Assembly (NCBI GenBank): GCA_009746045.1
Contig: RPFO01000072.1
Location: forward strand, 5,603,007-5,667,006
DNA from: Mesostigma viride
Lineage: Eukaryota; Streptophyta; Mesostigmatophyceae; Mesostigmatales; Mesostigmataceae
Length of the DNA stretch: 64,000 nt
Direction of reading: 5' to 3'
Shown here one piece after another: positions 11,622 through 20,698 of the stretch (its first letter is position 1; the number at the start of each line of letters is the position of its first letter). The position numbers and the translations under genes were made by a program. Below the pieces are notes generated by a model. It saw nothing but the letters and a program-made list of their open reading frames with translations, was not told the origin of the DNA and did no database searches.

Positions 11622-12731
11622 ATGGCTGAGGGACGCCGTAGCAAGGGCCTAGCCAGTGGGAATAATAATGGGGGTGCTGGTAGCGGGACCGCTCACGTAG
11701 ATGACGTGGGGGTCACCGGAGAAATCACTAATATCCCTTTGAATAATAATACTACACATGCTGTTTCTGGATATGATCTCACCACCCAGGGTCTGCTTAT
11801 TGTGAATCAATTGCAACCTGTCACGTCAGACTCAAAGCCCAAGCAGGCTGAGGAGTTTGTGGAGGGGCTAGAGGGGTTTCCAAGTTTGTACGGTGGTACA
11901 AACTATTACCAGATCTGGATAGGTAGCCAGACTTTTGGCAAGTGTACAGATCAGATAAAGGACCTCACTAGAGAGTGCAAGAAGGCCAACAAGGCCTGGT
12001 CAAGCTACGTGGCAGAATTAAAGGAGCTGCTAGAGGATCAGAGGAAGAAAGTGGGGATCCATTGGCAGGATAAATACCAGGGGTGGGAGGTGAAGGGAGA
12101 CCTGATCCAGAACTTCCTTAACTATTGTAAGATGGTTGAGGAGGGCAGGGCTCACGGCTTCAATGTCGCTGACAGCATAGCCCTGACAAACTGGCTCAAG
12201 GTTTCTGGGCTGGACAAGGCAACACGTGGCTCTTTAAAGGTCATGTGTGCCCCACACTCTACCCTCAAGGCCTACAAGGTCATAATCAAACAAGCACTCG
12301 AGGCAGAGGAGCTGTTTGAGGGTGGAATGCCAGCTGTGAAGGCTACCCACGCAGGTGGGCGTGCCCAGGGGGGCTCCAAGACGTCTGAGGCTGACAGAAG
12401 CCAAGGAGGACGTGGGGGCAACCACAACAAGCGGAAGGCCAACCATTCACCCGACCCTGACGGGCAATCACATGCCAAGTCGGTGTTCAGGAGGGTGGGT
12501 GGTAAGCCCAGGCAGGGTAACGCGCCTGACAACGGGGGAGGAGGCCAGGGCAAGTCAAAGATCCAGTGCTACCTGTGCAAGGGGTGGGGGCACATCAAGA
12601 AGGAGTGTCCCAGCTTCAAGAAGACCCAGGGCCAGGGCAGCAACAAGAAAAACAACAACAAGAACAACAACAAGTCCCAGGCAGGCCAGCCTTCAAAGGG
12701 CAGTCAGCAAGAAGACAACAAGGAGCAGTGA
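11622..12731 (+). CDS. gag: copia-type gag protein
   Basis: A 369-residue structural protein that should assemble virus-like particles and package RNA. Residues 80-240 form a helical, capsid-like region. A basic, Gly/Asn/Lys-rich region follows and carries one zinc knuckle, CYLCKGWGHIKKEC (C-x2-C-x4-H-x4-C) at about residues 319-332. The start ATG lies in ACCATGG, a good initiation context. The frame ends in TGA at 12729-12731 and stays open for another 107 codons, so stop-codon readthrough is conceivable. The zinc knuckle and the RT/RNase H downstream support a copia gag. Confidence 0.85.
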   Translation: MAEGRRSKGLASGNNNGGAGSGTAHVDDVGVTGEITNIPLNNNTTHAVSGYDLTTQGLLIVNQLQPVTSDSKPKQAEEFVEGLEGFPSLYGGTNYYQIWIGSQTFGKCTDQIKDLTRECKKANKAWSSYVAELKELLEDQRKKVGIHWQDKYQGWEVKGDLIQNFLNYCKMVEEGRAHGFNVADSIALTNWLKVSGLDKATRGSLKVMCAPHSTLKAYKVIIKQALEAEELFEGGMPAVKATHAGGRAQGGSKTSEADRSQGGRGGNHNKRKANHSPDPDGQSHAKSVFRRVGGKPRQGNAPDNGGGGQGKSKIQCYLCKGWGHIKKECPSFKKTQGQGSNKKNNNKNNNKSQAGQPSKGSQQEDNKEQ

Positions 12732-13094
12732 CTGTCTGAGGCAACCCCTACACACCTTAATTCACCCAAGGGGGAGGCCAGGTGCTCCAATGCAGATTTT
12801 ATATCTGGGCAACAAGAGGGTGATCTCCAGGTTCATGGTGGCCCCAGGTCACCTGGAGAGGTACAGGTTCCTATGAAGACGTCCTTGACAGCTGGTGCAG
12901 CTGTAAGAATGTCTGACCCCATGCATCCTTGTGCTGGGCACGAGGGTGGACCTCTCATTTTGAGAGAAACCAATGTACAACCACAGAGGGGTGTGAAGGC
13001 CTCTGGTGGTACATATGCATGTGGTCCCTGCTGGCGGTCCAGGTGTTGGGCATGAGCAGGGTGACTCAGACTCTGAGTCAGAACAGGATGGAAG
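12732..13094 (+). CDS. gag-pol junction segment of the copia element
   Basis: Directly after the gag TGA the same frame remains open to a TGA at 13053-13055. The next frame is open from about 12998 and encodes an acidic stretch (EQGDSDSESEQDG) that continues in frame into the integrase once the nested element and one target-site copy are set aside. Translation into pol therefore needs passage through the gag stop and a frame change around 13000-13050, or this copy has point damage. No protease motif (D-S/T-G) is seen here, although copia elements normally carry protease at this place. Confidence 0.5.
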
Positions 13095-13838
13095 TGTCAA
13101 ATATCTAGCGATGTTTCTCTACTTTTGTCACGCATTATGTTATCACGCATTATATGCGGGGAAAATTGACGCCGTCAGCTAGGTGTTTATTTACACGACT
13201 TGTTGTTGGGTTTGCATCCCTATTAATTGCACCCACAGGTCGTTGACTAGTTTAATATCATATACAATGTTTGAGTGTACTAAAATCCGAATGATGTTGC
13301 TCGGAATACAGCAAGCGTTACCTGTCAGCACCGTTACAGGTGCCGTAATTTACATCGGCTCTCTCCGGATCAGATCAGGTCCGCAGTTTGTGGTGCCGCC
13401 CTGGAGGCGATAGGACTTTGAGCCTATCAGACCACACACACAATGTACCATGATGTGGACAATAGATTACAGGCTGCAAAGTCGTTATTATCTAGTGTTC
13501 TTTCCGTGGTTGTAGAGACGCTAAGCTGCAGTGCCGTCAGATGTAAATCAACGGTGCATAATGCATTAGCCGCCACTACTTTGTGTGCCTAGAGTTGTTT
13601 GCTTGCCTAGCCGTGTGTGGCCCCGACCCAGTGTTGGTCGTGTGACCCTGCCCAGTGTTGGCATTGTCATTTGCCCTGGCCCAGTGTTGGCTATGGTAGA
13701 CTGCGCCCAGTGTTGGCCGCACCGTGTTTTCCACTCTCAGTAAACGTATTTTAATACAAGAAGTTTTTTCCATACACTTGTGCAATATCTGGGTCATAAC
13801 AGGCAAAAGATCTTTCCTCCGAGCCCCGGTTTCTGACA
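13095..13838 (+). repeat. 5' LTR of the TR-GAG element
   Basis: 744 bp with TG...CA ends. It contains four short spaced copies of CCCAGTGTTGG between about 13627 and 13720, repeated in the 3' LTR at 15648-15741. The apparent 76-residue frame at 13183 lies wholly in the LTR and is not considered a gene. Confidence 0.95.
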
Positions 13839-13854
13839 TGGTATCGAGTAGCGA

Positions 13855-14256
13855 GTGATGCCTATGAACCCATATTTTCCAATTCCCAACGACCGCAACC
13901 TGAGATCTGGAATTGAGCTTTTTCAATTTCCCGAAGAATCTTGCCCAGACTACCTCGCAAGAGCAAATCTGCTTTTTGCCCAAGTTGAAGACATCTTCCC
14001 GGGCGTGTTTCCTGAATCTGCCTACTGCCGCTGGCTCCTGCGTGGCATTCGACAAGAATTTTTCAACTGTGTGTGTTTCAGCGAACTTCCAGACTTTTCA
14101 ATCAGAAATCTACAGGATCTGCTCGACAACAACGCAGTATCTCTGGAGAGATTAAATCACACTTTACTTCACATTACAAATCTCCAACGCAATCAAGAAC
14201 ATGTCGGGAGGTGCGCCAGCTGTGGCACGAGAAGTCAAGGAGAGCAGCGTTCTTAG
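13855..14256 (+). CDS. Small upstream ORF in the TR-GAG element
   Basis: A 133-residue frame starting 17 bases after the LTR and overlapping the gag start by 56 bases in another frame. It contains FPEESCPDYLARANLLFAQV and LPDFSIRNLQDLLDN, helical segments that look capsid-like, but I cannot assign a family. It could be a leftover of an older gag or a separate leader protein. Confidence 0.4.
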   Translation: MMPMNPYFPIPNDRNLRSGIELFQFPEESCPDYLARANLLFAQVEDIFPGVFPESAYCRWLLRGIRQEFFNCVCFSELPDFSIRNLQDLLDNNAVSLERLNHTLLHITNLQRNQEHVGRCASCGTRSQGEQRS

Positions 14257-15085
14257 TGCTCTCAAGAATCTCAACTTTGATGGGAGCGACCCCAAGAAAT
14301 TCACCGGATTCCGAATCAAGGCGGAAGGGCAATTCGACGCCCTCGGATATTCAGATGTACTAGCTGGAAAGGATCCGATCGTGGTAAAGCAGCAAAAAAT
14401 TGGTTACGCTGCCCTGATTGCTGGCCTCGACGGCAACGCGCTACTGCATGCCGCTACGGCCCCCAACAAGTATATGCACGAGGCGTGGACCGTCCTGGTT
14501 GACGTCTATGGACGTGACGAAACGACATCCACCCATCAGGCCGCGACACTTGAGGAACTGCTGTCAGCTGAGCAGATTCCCATGGATTCTGTTCCTGCAA
14601 ATGTCAATCTCACCGAACGATTGTACCTGCAATATAATAAATTAAGCAACAATAAACTCCATGATTCCATCCTGGTGACATCACACCGCCGCAGACTTCC
14701 TGCCCAGTATGGCCCCGTCCTGGCGGCGTACAACCTTCCCCCCGACTTGACGTGGAAAGACTACAAGACCGCCGTCCTGAAAGTGGACGACCATCTGCGT
14801 GTGCACCGCGCGGCCCAAGCTGGCAGCTCAGATTCCAGTGCACCAGTGTATCATACTGCTGCCTGCCCCCACTGTGCGGGTACTATCGACGAATCAGTCT
14901 TCCTCACCAAGGGTGGGAAAGTGCTGACCTGCAAGCACTGCCACCGTACCGGTCACACTGAGGATCGCTGCTGGTCCAAGAAGGCGGAGAACAAGTCCAA
15001 GAAACCTGAGGCGCACTTCACCATGGACGGCGAGCCACTGGCTGACGACGTGGCAGATGTTCCTGCTGGTTTTTTCATTGAGTAG
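14201..15085 (+). CDS. gag: Gag protein of the TR-GAG element
   Basis: A 294-residue protein with a copia-type gag layout. The N-terminal part has NFDGSDPKKFTGFRIKAEGQ and a WTVLVDVYGRDE-type helix, resembling the UBN2/retrotran_gag pattern (position, W, then alpha-helical repeats). The C-terminus carries a zinc knuckle CKHCHRTGHTEDRC (C-x2-C-x4-H-x4-C, about residues 247-260). A second CPHC pair lies about 30 residues upstream. The stop at 15083-15085 is 30 bp before the 3' LTR, leaving no room for pol. It likely forms or joins particles made by autonomous elements. Confidence 0.8.
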   Translation: MSGGAPAVAREVKESSVLSALKNLNFDGSDPKKFTGFRIKAEGQFDALGYSDVLAGKDPIVVKQQKIGYAALIAGLDGNALLHAATAPNKYMHEAWTVLVDVYGRDETTSTHQAATLEELLSAEQIPMDSVPANVNLTERLYLQYNKLSNNKLHDSILVTSHRRRLPAQYGPVLAAYNLPPDLTWKDYKTAVLKVDDHLRVHRAAQAGSSDSSAPVYHTAACPHCAGTIDESVFLTKGGKVLTCKHCHRTGHTEDRCWSKKAENKSKKPEAHFTMDGEPLADDVADVPAGFFIE

Positions 15086-15115
15086 CCGGAATACGTGACA
15101 TGCAGTATGGGGGTG

Positions 15116-15859
15116 TGTCGAATATCTAGCGATGTTTCTCTACTTTTGTCACGCATTATGTTATCACGCATTATATGCGGGGAAAATTGACGCCGTCAGC
15201 TAGGTGTTTATTTACACGACTTGTTGTTGGGTTTGCATCCCTATTAATTGCACCCACAGGTCGTTGACTAGTTTAATATCATATACAATGTTTGAGTGTA
15301 CTAAAATCCGAATGATGTTGCTCGGAATACAGCAAGCGTTACCTGTCAGCACCGTTACAGGTGCCGTAATTTACATCGGCTCTCTCCGGATCAGATCAGG
15401 TCCGCAGTTTGTGGTGCCGCCCTGGAGGCGATAGGACTTTGAGCCTATCAGACCACACACACAATGTACCATGATGTGGACAATAGATTACAGGCTGCAA
15501 AGTCGTTATTATCTAGTGTTCTTTCCGTGGTTGTAGAGACGCTAAGCTGCAGTGCCGTCAGATGTAAATCAACGGTGCATAATGCATTAGCCGCCACTAC
15601 TTTGTGTGCCTAGAGTTGTTTGCTTGCCTAGCCGTGTGTGGCCCCGACCCAGTGTTGGTCGTGTGACCCTGCCCAGTGTTGGCATTGTCATTTGCCCTGG
15701 CCCAGTGTTGGCTATGGTAGACTGCGCCCAGTGTTGGCCGCACCGTGTTTTCCACTCTCAGTAAACGTATTTTAATACAAGAAGTTTTTTCCATACACTT
15801 GTGCAATATCTGGGTCATAACAGGCAAAAGATCTTTCCTCCGAGCCCCGGTTTCTGACA
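15116..15859 (+). repeat. 3' LTR of the TR-GAG element
   Basis: 744 bp, visibly differing from 13095-13838 only near its fifth base. Preceded by a short G-rich tract (TATGGGGG), the likely plus-strand primer. Confidence 0.95.
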
Positions 15860-15864
15860 GGAAG

Positions 15865-18475
15865 ACAGCATGGTGATGCTGGACAACCTGACAGCACAGT
15901 CCTGACTGTGCCAGGGACTGCTTCCTCTGTGTACCAGGAGTTGGGTGCCCGAATCCACAACATGTTTGGGCATGCCACTTCTCTGTCAAACAACTTTGCC
16001 TTCCGTATGGGCAGGGCACCCCTTCTTAAGGCGTGTCAGCAAGCTGCCTCACGGTGTAAGTGCCAGTTGTCCTCCAACAAGCCCAGGAAATCACATGCCA
16101 AAGCTATACCTCAGAGCATTGGTGATCTGCAGTGTGATATCCAACACATCAGGGGCATGCAACTGTTGGTGTGCGTGGACAGGTACACAAAATACAAGGT
16201 GCTGGAGCATTTACCTTCTATGAAGAACAGGTACTTGCTGGCTGCCCTGCAGAATGTAAGAGCCAAGTTTCCTACCACAAGGATCCAGGTGGACATGCAG
16301 TTTCAGCATCTCAAGGGTGATCCCACCCTTCCTGAGTTGCTGGTTACACCTAGGGAGGCTCATGGGCAGCAGGGTGCTATAGAGAGGGCAATCCAGGAGG
16401 TCAAGAAATTGATTATCTCTGAAGACTGGGTACCCTTATCTGCACCTGCACTTGTCAGGAGTGCATGGCTGAGGAACGTGGAGCAGCAGCTGAACAGCAG
16501 GGTTAACTTCTACTATGATGGAGTTGCTGTCAGCCCAATGGGTCTATATCATGGCCTGTGCCCACCACATGTGCTGGAGGGCTGGAAACATGCTGCACAT
16601 GTCACCTTTGCCAAGCTGAGGGAGAAGGACCGGGGTTGGAAGATGCTGGAGCCACAAGTGGGTCAGAAGGTCCTAGCTTGGAAGGAACCTAGCCTTTATG
16701 GCAAACGTGGTAGCTGGAGTCCTGGGGTGGTTACCCAGGTTGATGAAGCTAGCCACGCATGCTTGGTCAGCATGGAGGACGAACCAAAGCATGTGCACCG
16801 GCTGAGTTGGTCATATGTCAAGCCTAACCTGATGAATGAGGGCAGTCAGGCACAAGGCTCACAGGACCTGCAGGATTTTCAGGTCCCAAGTGACATCACT
16901 GATGCAACGACCACATCTGTTGCAGGGGAATCTGTCAGCCCTGGCCAGGTTGCAGAGGTACCTGTTGAACAGGCTGCAAGGTCAACAGCTGGGGAGTCAA
17001 CTGTCAAGCCCAAGGCTCTAACCAAGCCCAGGGGGACAAGTTTGGCTGGATTAATTGGGGCTCTGCAAAGGGCCAAGAAGCAGCCCAAGGTAGCCAAGCT
17101 CAGGTGGCATGGCAATCTGGGGCTGGACACTGCCTTAGAGGTAGACACTAATTCTCAGGTTTCCATCATTGGGACCAGAGCTGCAGCAGGGTACAGCATG
17201 ACTGAACCCAGCTATCAGTTTGTGTCTGACTTCAGTGGCGGGGTACACGTGAAGGTACTGGGTGAGGTATCCATTCCTATCCTTGGACAGGACACTGCTT
17301 TTTGTGTCTTGGAGGGCTATCAGGGACCTGCTCTTCTGGGGCAGAATTTCCTATGCCAGGATGGGGTAGTGATCACGTCCTCTCTCCTGACTAAGGAAGG
17401 GGCTGGTCAGGTCCCACTGATTAATTTCAGGACCACTCACCTATCACGTGCAGTAACCAGGACGGTTAAGCGTGTGCAAGTGTGCCAGGGGCAGGAGCCC
17501 TTGGTTGATGACCTCATATTGCCAGCTGCTAGTCATCCAAGCAGTTTGGGCATTGGTCCTCACTCACTTGCTGGACACAGCCCTATAAACTACCAAGGCC
17601 TGGTGAAGCTCATGTCCTCTCCCATTATGTGTCCCCAGGTCACACTGGGTCTGATTAAATCTGGGGAGGACTGGATCTCCAAGAAATGCGTGGAACCTGT
17701 CAATGACCTGCCTCCTGCACGACGTCTACTCAAGCTCAAGTTTGTCATCAAGATGAAGGAGGTGGACGGGGTCAAGGTACCACACGTCAGGCCAGTACTG
17801 AATGAGTTCAAGGGTACTGGTGAGTGCACCGCTGAGGAGTTGTATACCCCTGGCATGCTGCATGACACTTGGAGGCTGCTGCTGTGTGTATTTCTAGGCC
17901 TTCTCAACAAGGGCTTGGACTATGGCTCAGTGGTGGTAGACTTCAAGAGGGCATTTCTGGAGGGGGATGCAGATGTGGCACAGGAAAAGTGGGAGGGCAA
18001 GACGCCTTTCTATGTCAGGGTGCCTGCTGTATGGAAAAGGGACATTCACACTGAGTTCCTTAAAATCCTCAAGGGCCTGGAGGGCCTGAGGTCAAGTCCA
18101 ATAATCTGGAGGGAGACTCTCAACCGTTTCCTGAAGGAGCATTGCAACTTGAAGGTTTCTCCTGTAGACCCCTGTCTGTTTCTGGGGCAATGGGAAGGCC
18201 TACCAGTGTATGCTTCGCTGCACGGGGATGACCTACATCTGATAGCTCCCACGTCGTGGCTTAAGGAGCTGATCTCCATCATTAAGTCCAAGTTTCCTCT
18301 GGGTAGGGAGCAATGGCAGGTGGAGAATGAGCCTCTCCTGTTTGTGGGCATGGAGGCCACACTGGTGAAGAAGGGGGGGAGTGGCGTATGCTGCTGGTGG
18401 GGGGCAACGATTATCAAGAGACCCTCATTAGCAAGCTTCCTCCAGTCATCACACAGGCACTGTGTCCCATGGTGA
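15865..18475 (+). CDS. pol: copia-type pol: integrase, retropepsin-like, RT
   Basis: The frame continues from before the nested element. Numbering from the ATG at 15908: an H-x4-H plus Cys cluster and an integrase core with D77, D129 and E159 (CDIQ, QVDMQF, GAIER) come first. A Ser/Thr/Pro/Gln-rich linker follows. Then a retropepsin-like fold has D413 in LEVDTNSQVSIIG and a distal GPALLGQNFL motif about 65 residues later. RT follows with VVVDFKRAFLEGD (D678) and HGDDLHLIA (D774, D775), the copia YVDD box changed to HGDD. Order is IN-PR-RT, whereas copia elements normally have PR-IN-RT. The catalytic D-S/T-G of the protease reads D-T-N. The frame breaks in a G7 run at about 18384, where RNase H continues one base back. 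Confidence 0.85.
17085..17380 (+). other. Retropepsin-like domain displaced behind integrase
   Basis: Within pol, the segment reads LGLDTALEVDTNSQVS, then a VHVKVLGEVSIPI strand pair, then a LLGQNFL motif. This is the order and spacing of a retroviral-type aspartic protease (catalytic Asp, flap, then hydrophobic-LG before the C-terminal strand). The Gly after D-T is Asn, which is unusual and could lower activity. Assignment is by motif and spacing only. Confidence 0.6.
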
Positions 18476-19131
18476 GGGGCATGGTTGCTTGGGTGGCAGG
18501 CATTTCCAGGCCAGACCTTATGGTCATAGCCAGGTTGCCTGATGACATGCTGACAGAGCTAGGGTCTGCCAAGGTGGCTGATCAGGTCAGGGCTTCGTCT
18601 GGCATTCTGTTGTCTGCAGTGGATTTATCACAACCCATTTGCATGGAGCTGTATGTGGATAGCTCAATGGACAGCAGGCAGGTCTCCAAGGTCAGGGGCA
18701 GGGCTGCAGGGCTCTTTGTGCTCAGACAGGAAGGCCTGGGGAGTTTGGTGAGCTGGTTCAGTCGCCTGCACAAACGGGTGGCTGTCAGTAGTGATGTGGC
18801 AGAATGCAGGGCTATTTGTGAAGGCATTCACACAAGCCTTTATCTGAAGGAGTTGCTTCATCAGATGACTTCTAACACTCCTTGGCCACTTCAGGTTACC
18901 ACTCTTCTAAAAACAGACTCCATGGGGATGGTGCAGTTTGTGCACAGGCAGATGGCCAGAAGTAGGGACTTGGATTATCTCCTTCTTAAGGAATTGTCCT
19001 CCTTGGCCAATATTGAGCATATCCCTGGGGTTGACAATCCTGCTGATGCTTTGACCAAGCTAGTGCAGAAGGCAGCAGTGCAATACAAGGTTCTTCAGTC
19101 TCTGATGGACCCATCTCAGCAAGCTGTCTAA
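18388..19131 (+). CDS. copia RNase H domain (pol C-terminus)
   Basis: The frame is minus one relative to the RT frame and overlaps it by 88 bases. It includes ELYVDSSMDS (first catalytic Asp), SWFSRLHKRVAVSSDVAECR, the copia-type SW...Q...SS.EAE motif, KTDSMGMVQF with the D of the third motif, and IPGVDNPADALTKLVQ, equivalent to the usual ADxLTK end. These place it as the Ty1/copia RNase H. The frame change occurs at AAGGGGGGGAG (18381-18391): either a one-base loss in a G run or programmed minus-one slippage. The ORF stops at 19129-19131. Confidence 0.85.
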   Translation: MLLVGGNDYQETLISKLPPVITQALCPMVRGMVAWVAGISRPDLMVIARLPDDMLTELGSAKVADQVRASSGILLSAVDLSQPICMELYVDSSMDSRQVSKVRGRAAGLFVLRQEGLGSLVSWFSRLHKRVAVSSDVAECRAICEGIHTSLYLKELLHQMTSNTPWPLQVTTLLKTDSMGMVQFVHRQMARSRDLDYLLLKELSSLANIEHIPGVDNPADALTKLVQKAAVQYKVLQSLMDPSQQAV

Positions 19132-20082
19132 GCTGGTGCCTGGTTATAGGGCATTGGAGAGCAGATTGTGTGGTAGTGTCAGCATTGTGACTGGCATAAT
19201 ACCTGTATTTTAGTCTGTACTAAGGCTCATGGACCATGGTACACTCACTCTGATTTTAATCAGGATACAGCCAGGTTTTGGCTGGGGTTCATGCTGTTGA
19301 CTACACAAGGTTGACAGGTCCATTACAGACCATGTATTCTATTTTAAAAGAAATGTATATTTGTACATACCTCACACAATGGTCTGGGAACCTTTATTCT
19401 GGGGTTTATAGGGCGGGGTTCGATTCCCTGGTATTATGTTTCTACAAGCTGGCCTGCTCAGGTGTTTTACCTGTTCAGACTTCCCTAGTTCCCCAGGGCA
19501 GGATTTAATTGTTGCCTATGTGTTTCATTTTGTCATTTGTTTGCTGTGGCAATTTATCATCTGACAAGTAGACGGGCGCCATAAGACGGGCGCCAATACT
19601 AACCTGTTGAGAGTATGACGGGGAAACTATTGTAATACGTCTTACTTTGTCAAGTGGTATTTCAATTGTCATGGATTTATTGTGCTTATATTAGATATGT
19701 ACTGGGTTTTATGGGATTAGTATCTGGGATTAATGTAACTCACCGCCAGAAGGTCATTGTACTGGAGGCTCTACCGAGGTGATGGGATTAATTCCTGGAG
19801 AAGACCTCATAGAATTAACCTGTATGTATTTAATTTTGTGTGTTTCTAATATCTGGTGGTACTCTGTAATGCCACTTCCATAGGTTTTTATCCATTTCTC
19901 ATGAAATGGTTTTCCCTGTGGCAGATCTGTTTCTTTTCCAGTTCCTTAAAAGAAAGGGCTGGGGGAATGGCAATGGCCATTAAAGACATCTGTTCAAGCT
20001 TCAAGCTGGAGTGAAGGACATTTCAAGCTACTTCAAGGGTCCCTGGCAGGGGATGTGATCCCTAAAGAAAAGAAGGGATTGG
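19132..20082 (+). other. 3' untranslated tail of the copia element
   Basis: 950 bp with no convincing coding frame. It includes a pair of GACGGGCGCCA repeats (about 19571-19592), a GGGGTTCGATTCCC sequence near 19418 that resembles a tRNA B box but has no surrounding tRNA fold, a purine-rich stretch near 19946-19966, and the polypurine tract AAAGAAAAGAAGGG (20064-20077) just before the 3' LTR. Confidence 0.7.
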
Positions 20083-20698
20083 AGTTAACGTAAAGGATTT
20101 ACGTTAGATGGATAGAGATTGTTACGCTCTTTCCAACGGCACCTTGAACGCCTCATTTGGTTAAGGAACGTAAAAGTTATGACGTTTCCTAGGCTGTGCC
20201 GACAGTACCCGGCGCGCCACTGTGGGCGCGTACGGACACAGGATGTACAAGTGTCACTTTGATAGTCCGCAGGACGTTGACAGGACTTGTACAGGACTTG
20301 ATGGTCAATTGATAGGTAGGCGCACTGTAGCGCGCCAGGACCTATGAGACAATTGATGCTGAGTAGTGTACGGATAGGTCCACAGGACTAGCCGTATGGA
20401 CAATTGATAGATCTGCGCGCCAAAGGCGTGCCAGAGTCTGTGTAATCAATTGATTGACAGTTCAGCTGTGACAGTGCAGCTGAATACTTGGACGCGTCCC
20501 TAGCAAGCTATATGTGTGACTTGGTCGCACCGGGACGCTAGCTCTTGCGTGCACGCTCTCTTGGCATAACGACCCTGTCGTCTGTGCTACGTGCAGTCTC
20601 GGACTTGACGTGACTTACGTCTGTGTTTGCTCATTATAATAAAGGCAACTTTCCTGCAAGAGCCATGGATTCCCTCGGTGGTAAACTCTCATTCAACT
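20083..20698 (+). repeat. 3' LTR of the copia-type element
   Basis: 616 bp, apparently identical to the 5' LTR; followed by the CTAGG target duplication at 20699-20703. Confidence 0.95.

Larger units (their letters stand above)
13095..15859 (+). mobile_element. TR-GAG: gag-only LTR retrotransposon nested in pol
   Basis: Two 744-bp LTRs (13095-13838 and 15116-15859) start TGTC, end GACA and differ visibly only at the fifth base (A/G). A 5-bp duplication GGAAG flanks the element (13090-13094 and 15860-15864). The base after the left LTR begins TGGTATCGAG, a good match to the initiator-Met tRNA primer site of copia elements. The interior (1.28 kb) has a gag-like ORF but no protease, integrase or RT, which fits the TR-GAG class of non-autonomous elements that borrow pol from relatives. 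Confidence 0.92.
10071..20698 (+). mobile_element. Young copia-type LTR retrotransposon with unusual order
   Basis: Two 616-bp LTRs (10071-10686 and 20083-20698) appear identical base for base, with a 5-bp target duplication CTAGG on each side, so insertion is recent. The LTRs begin AGTT and end AACT rather than TG...CA. Inside are an extra ORF (10714-11499), gag (11622-12731), a gag-pol junction (12732-13094), integrase, a retropepsin-like domain, RT (to 18475) and RNase H (18388-19131), then a 950-bp untranslated tail with a purine tract (20064-20077). A 2,765-bp gag-only LTR element sits in pol at 13095-15859; the pol frame resumes after it. No primer-binding site starting TGG follows the left LTR. 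Confidence 0.93.

Noticed and set aside
13183-13413. 76-codon ORF, repeated at 15204-15434
   Set aside because: Lies wholly inside the TR-GAG LTR and is duplicated only because the LTR is.
19410-19440. tRNA B box in the copia tail (GGGGTTCGATTCCC)
   Set aside because: No A box or stems around it.
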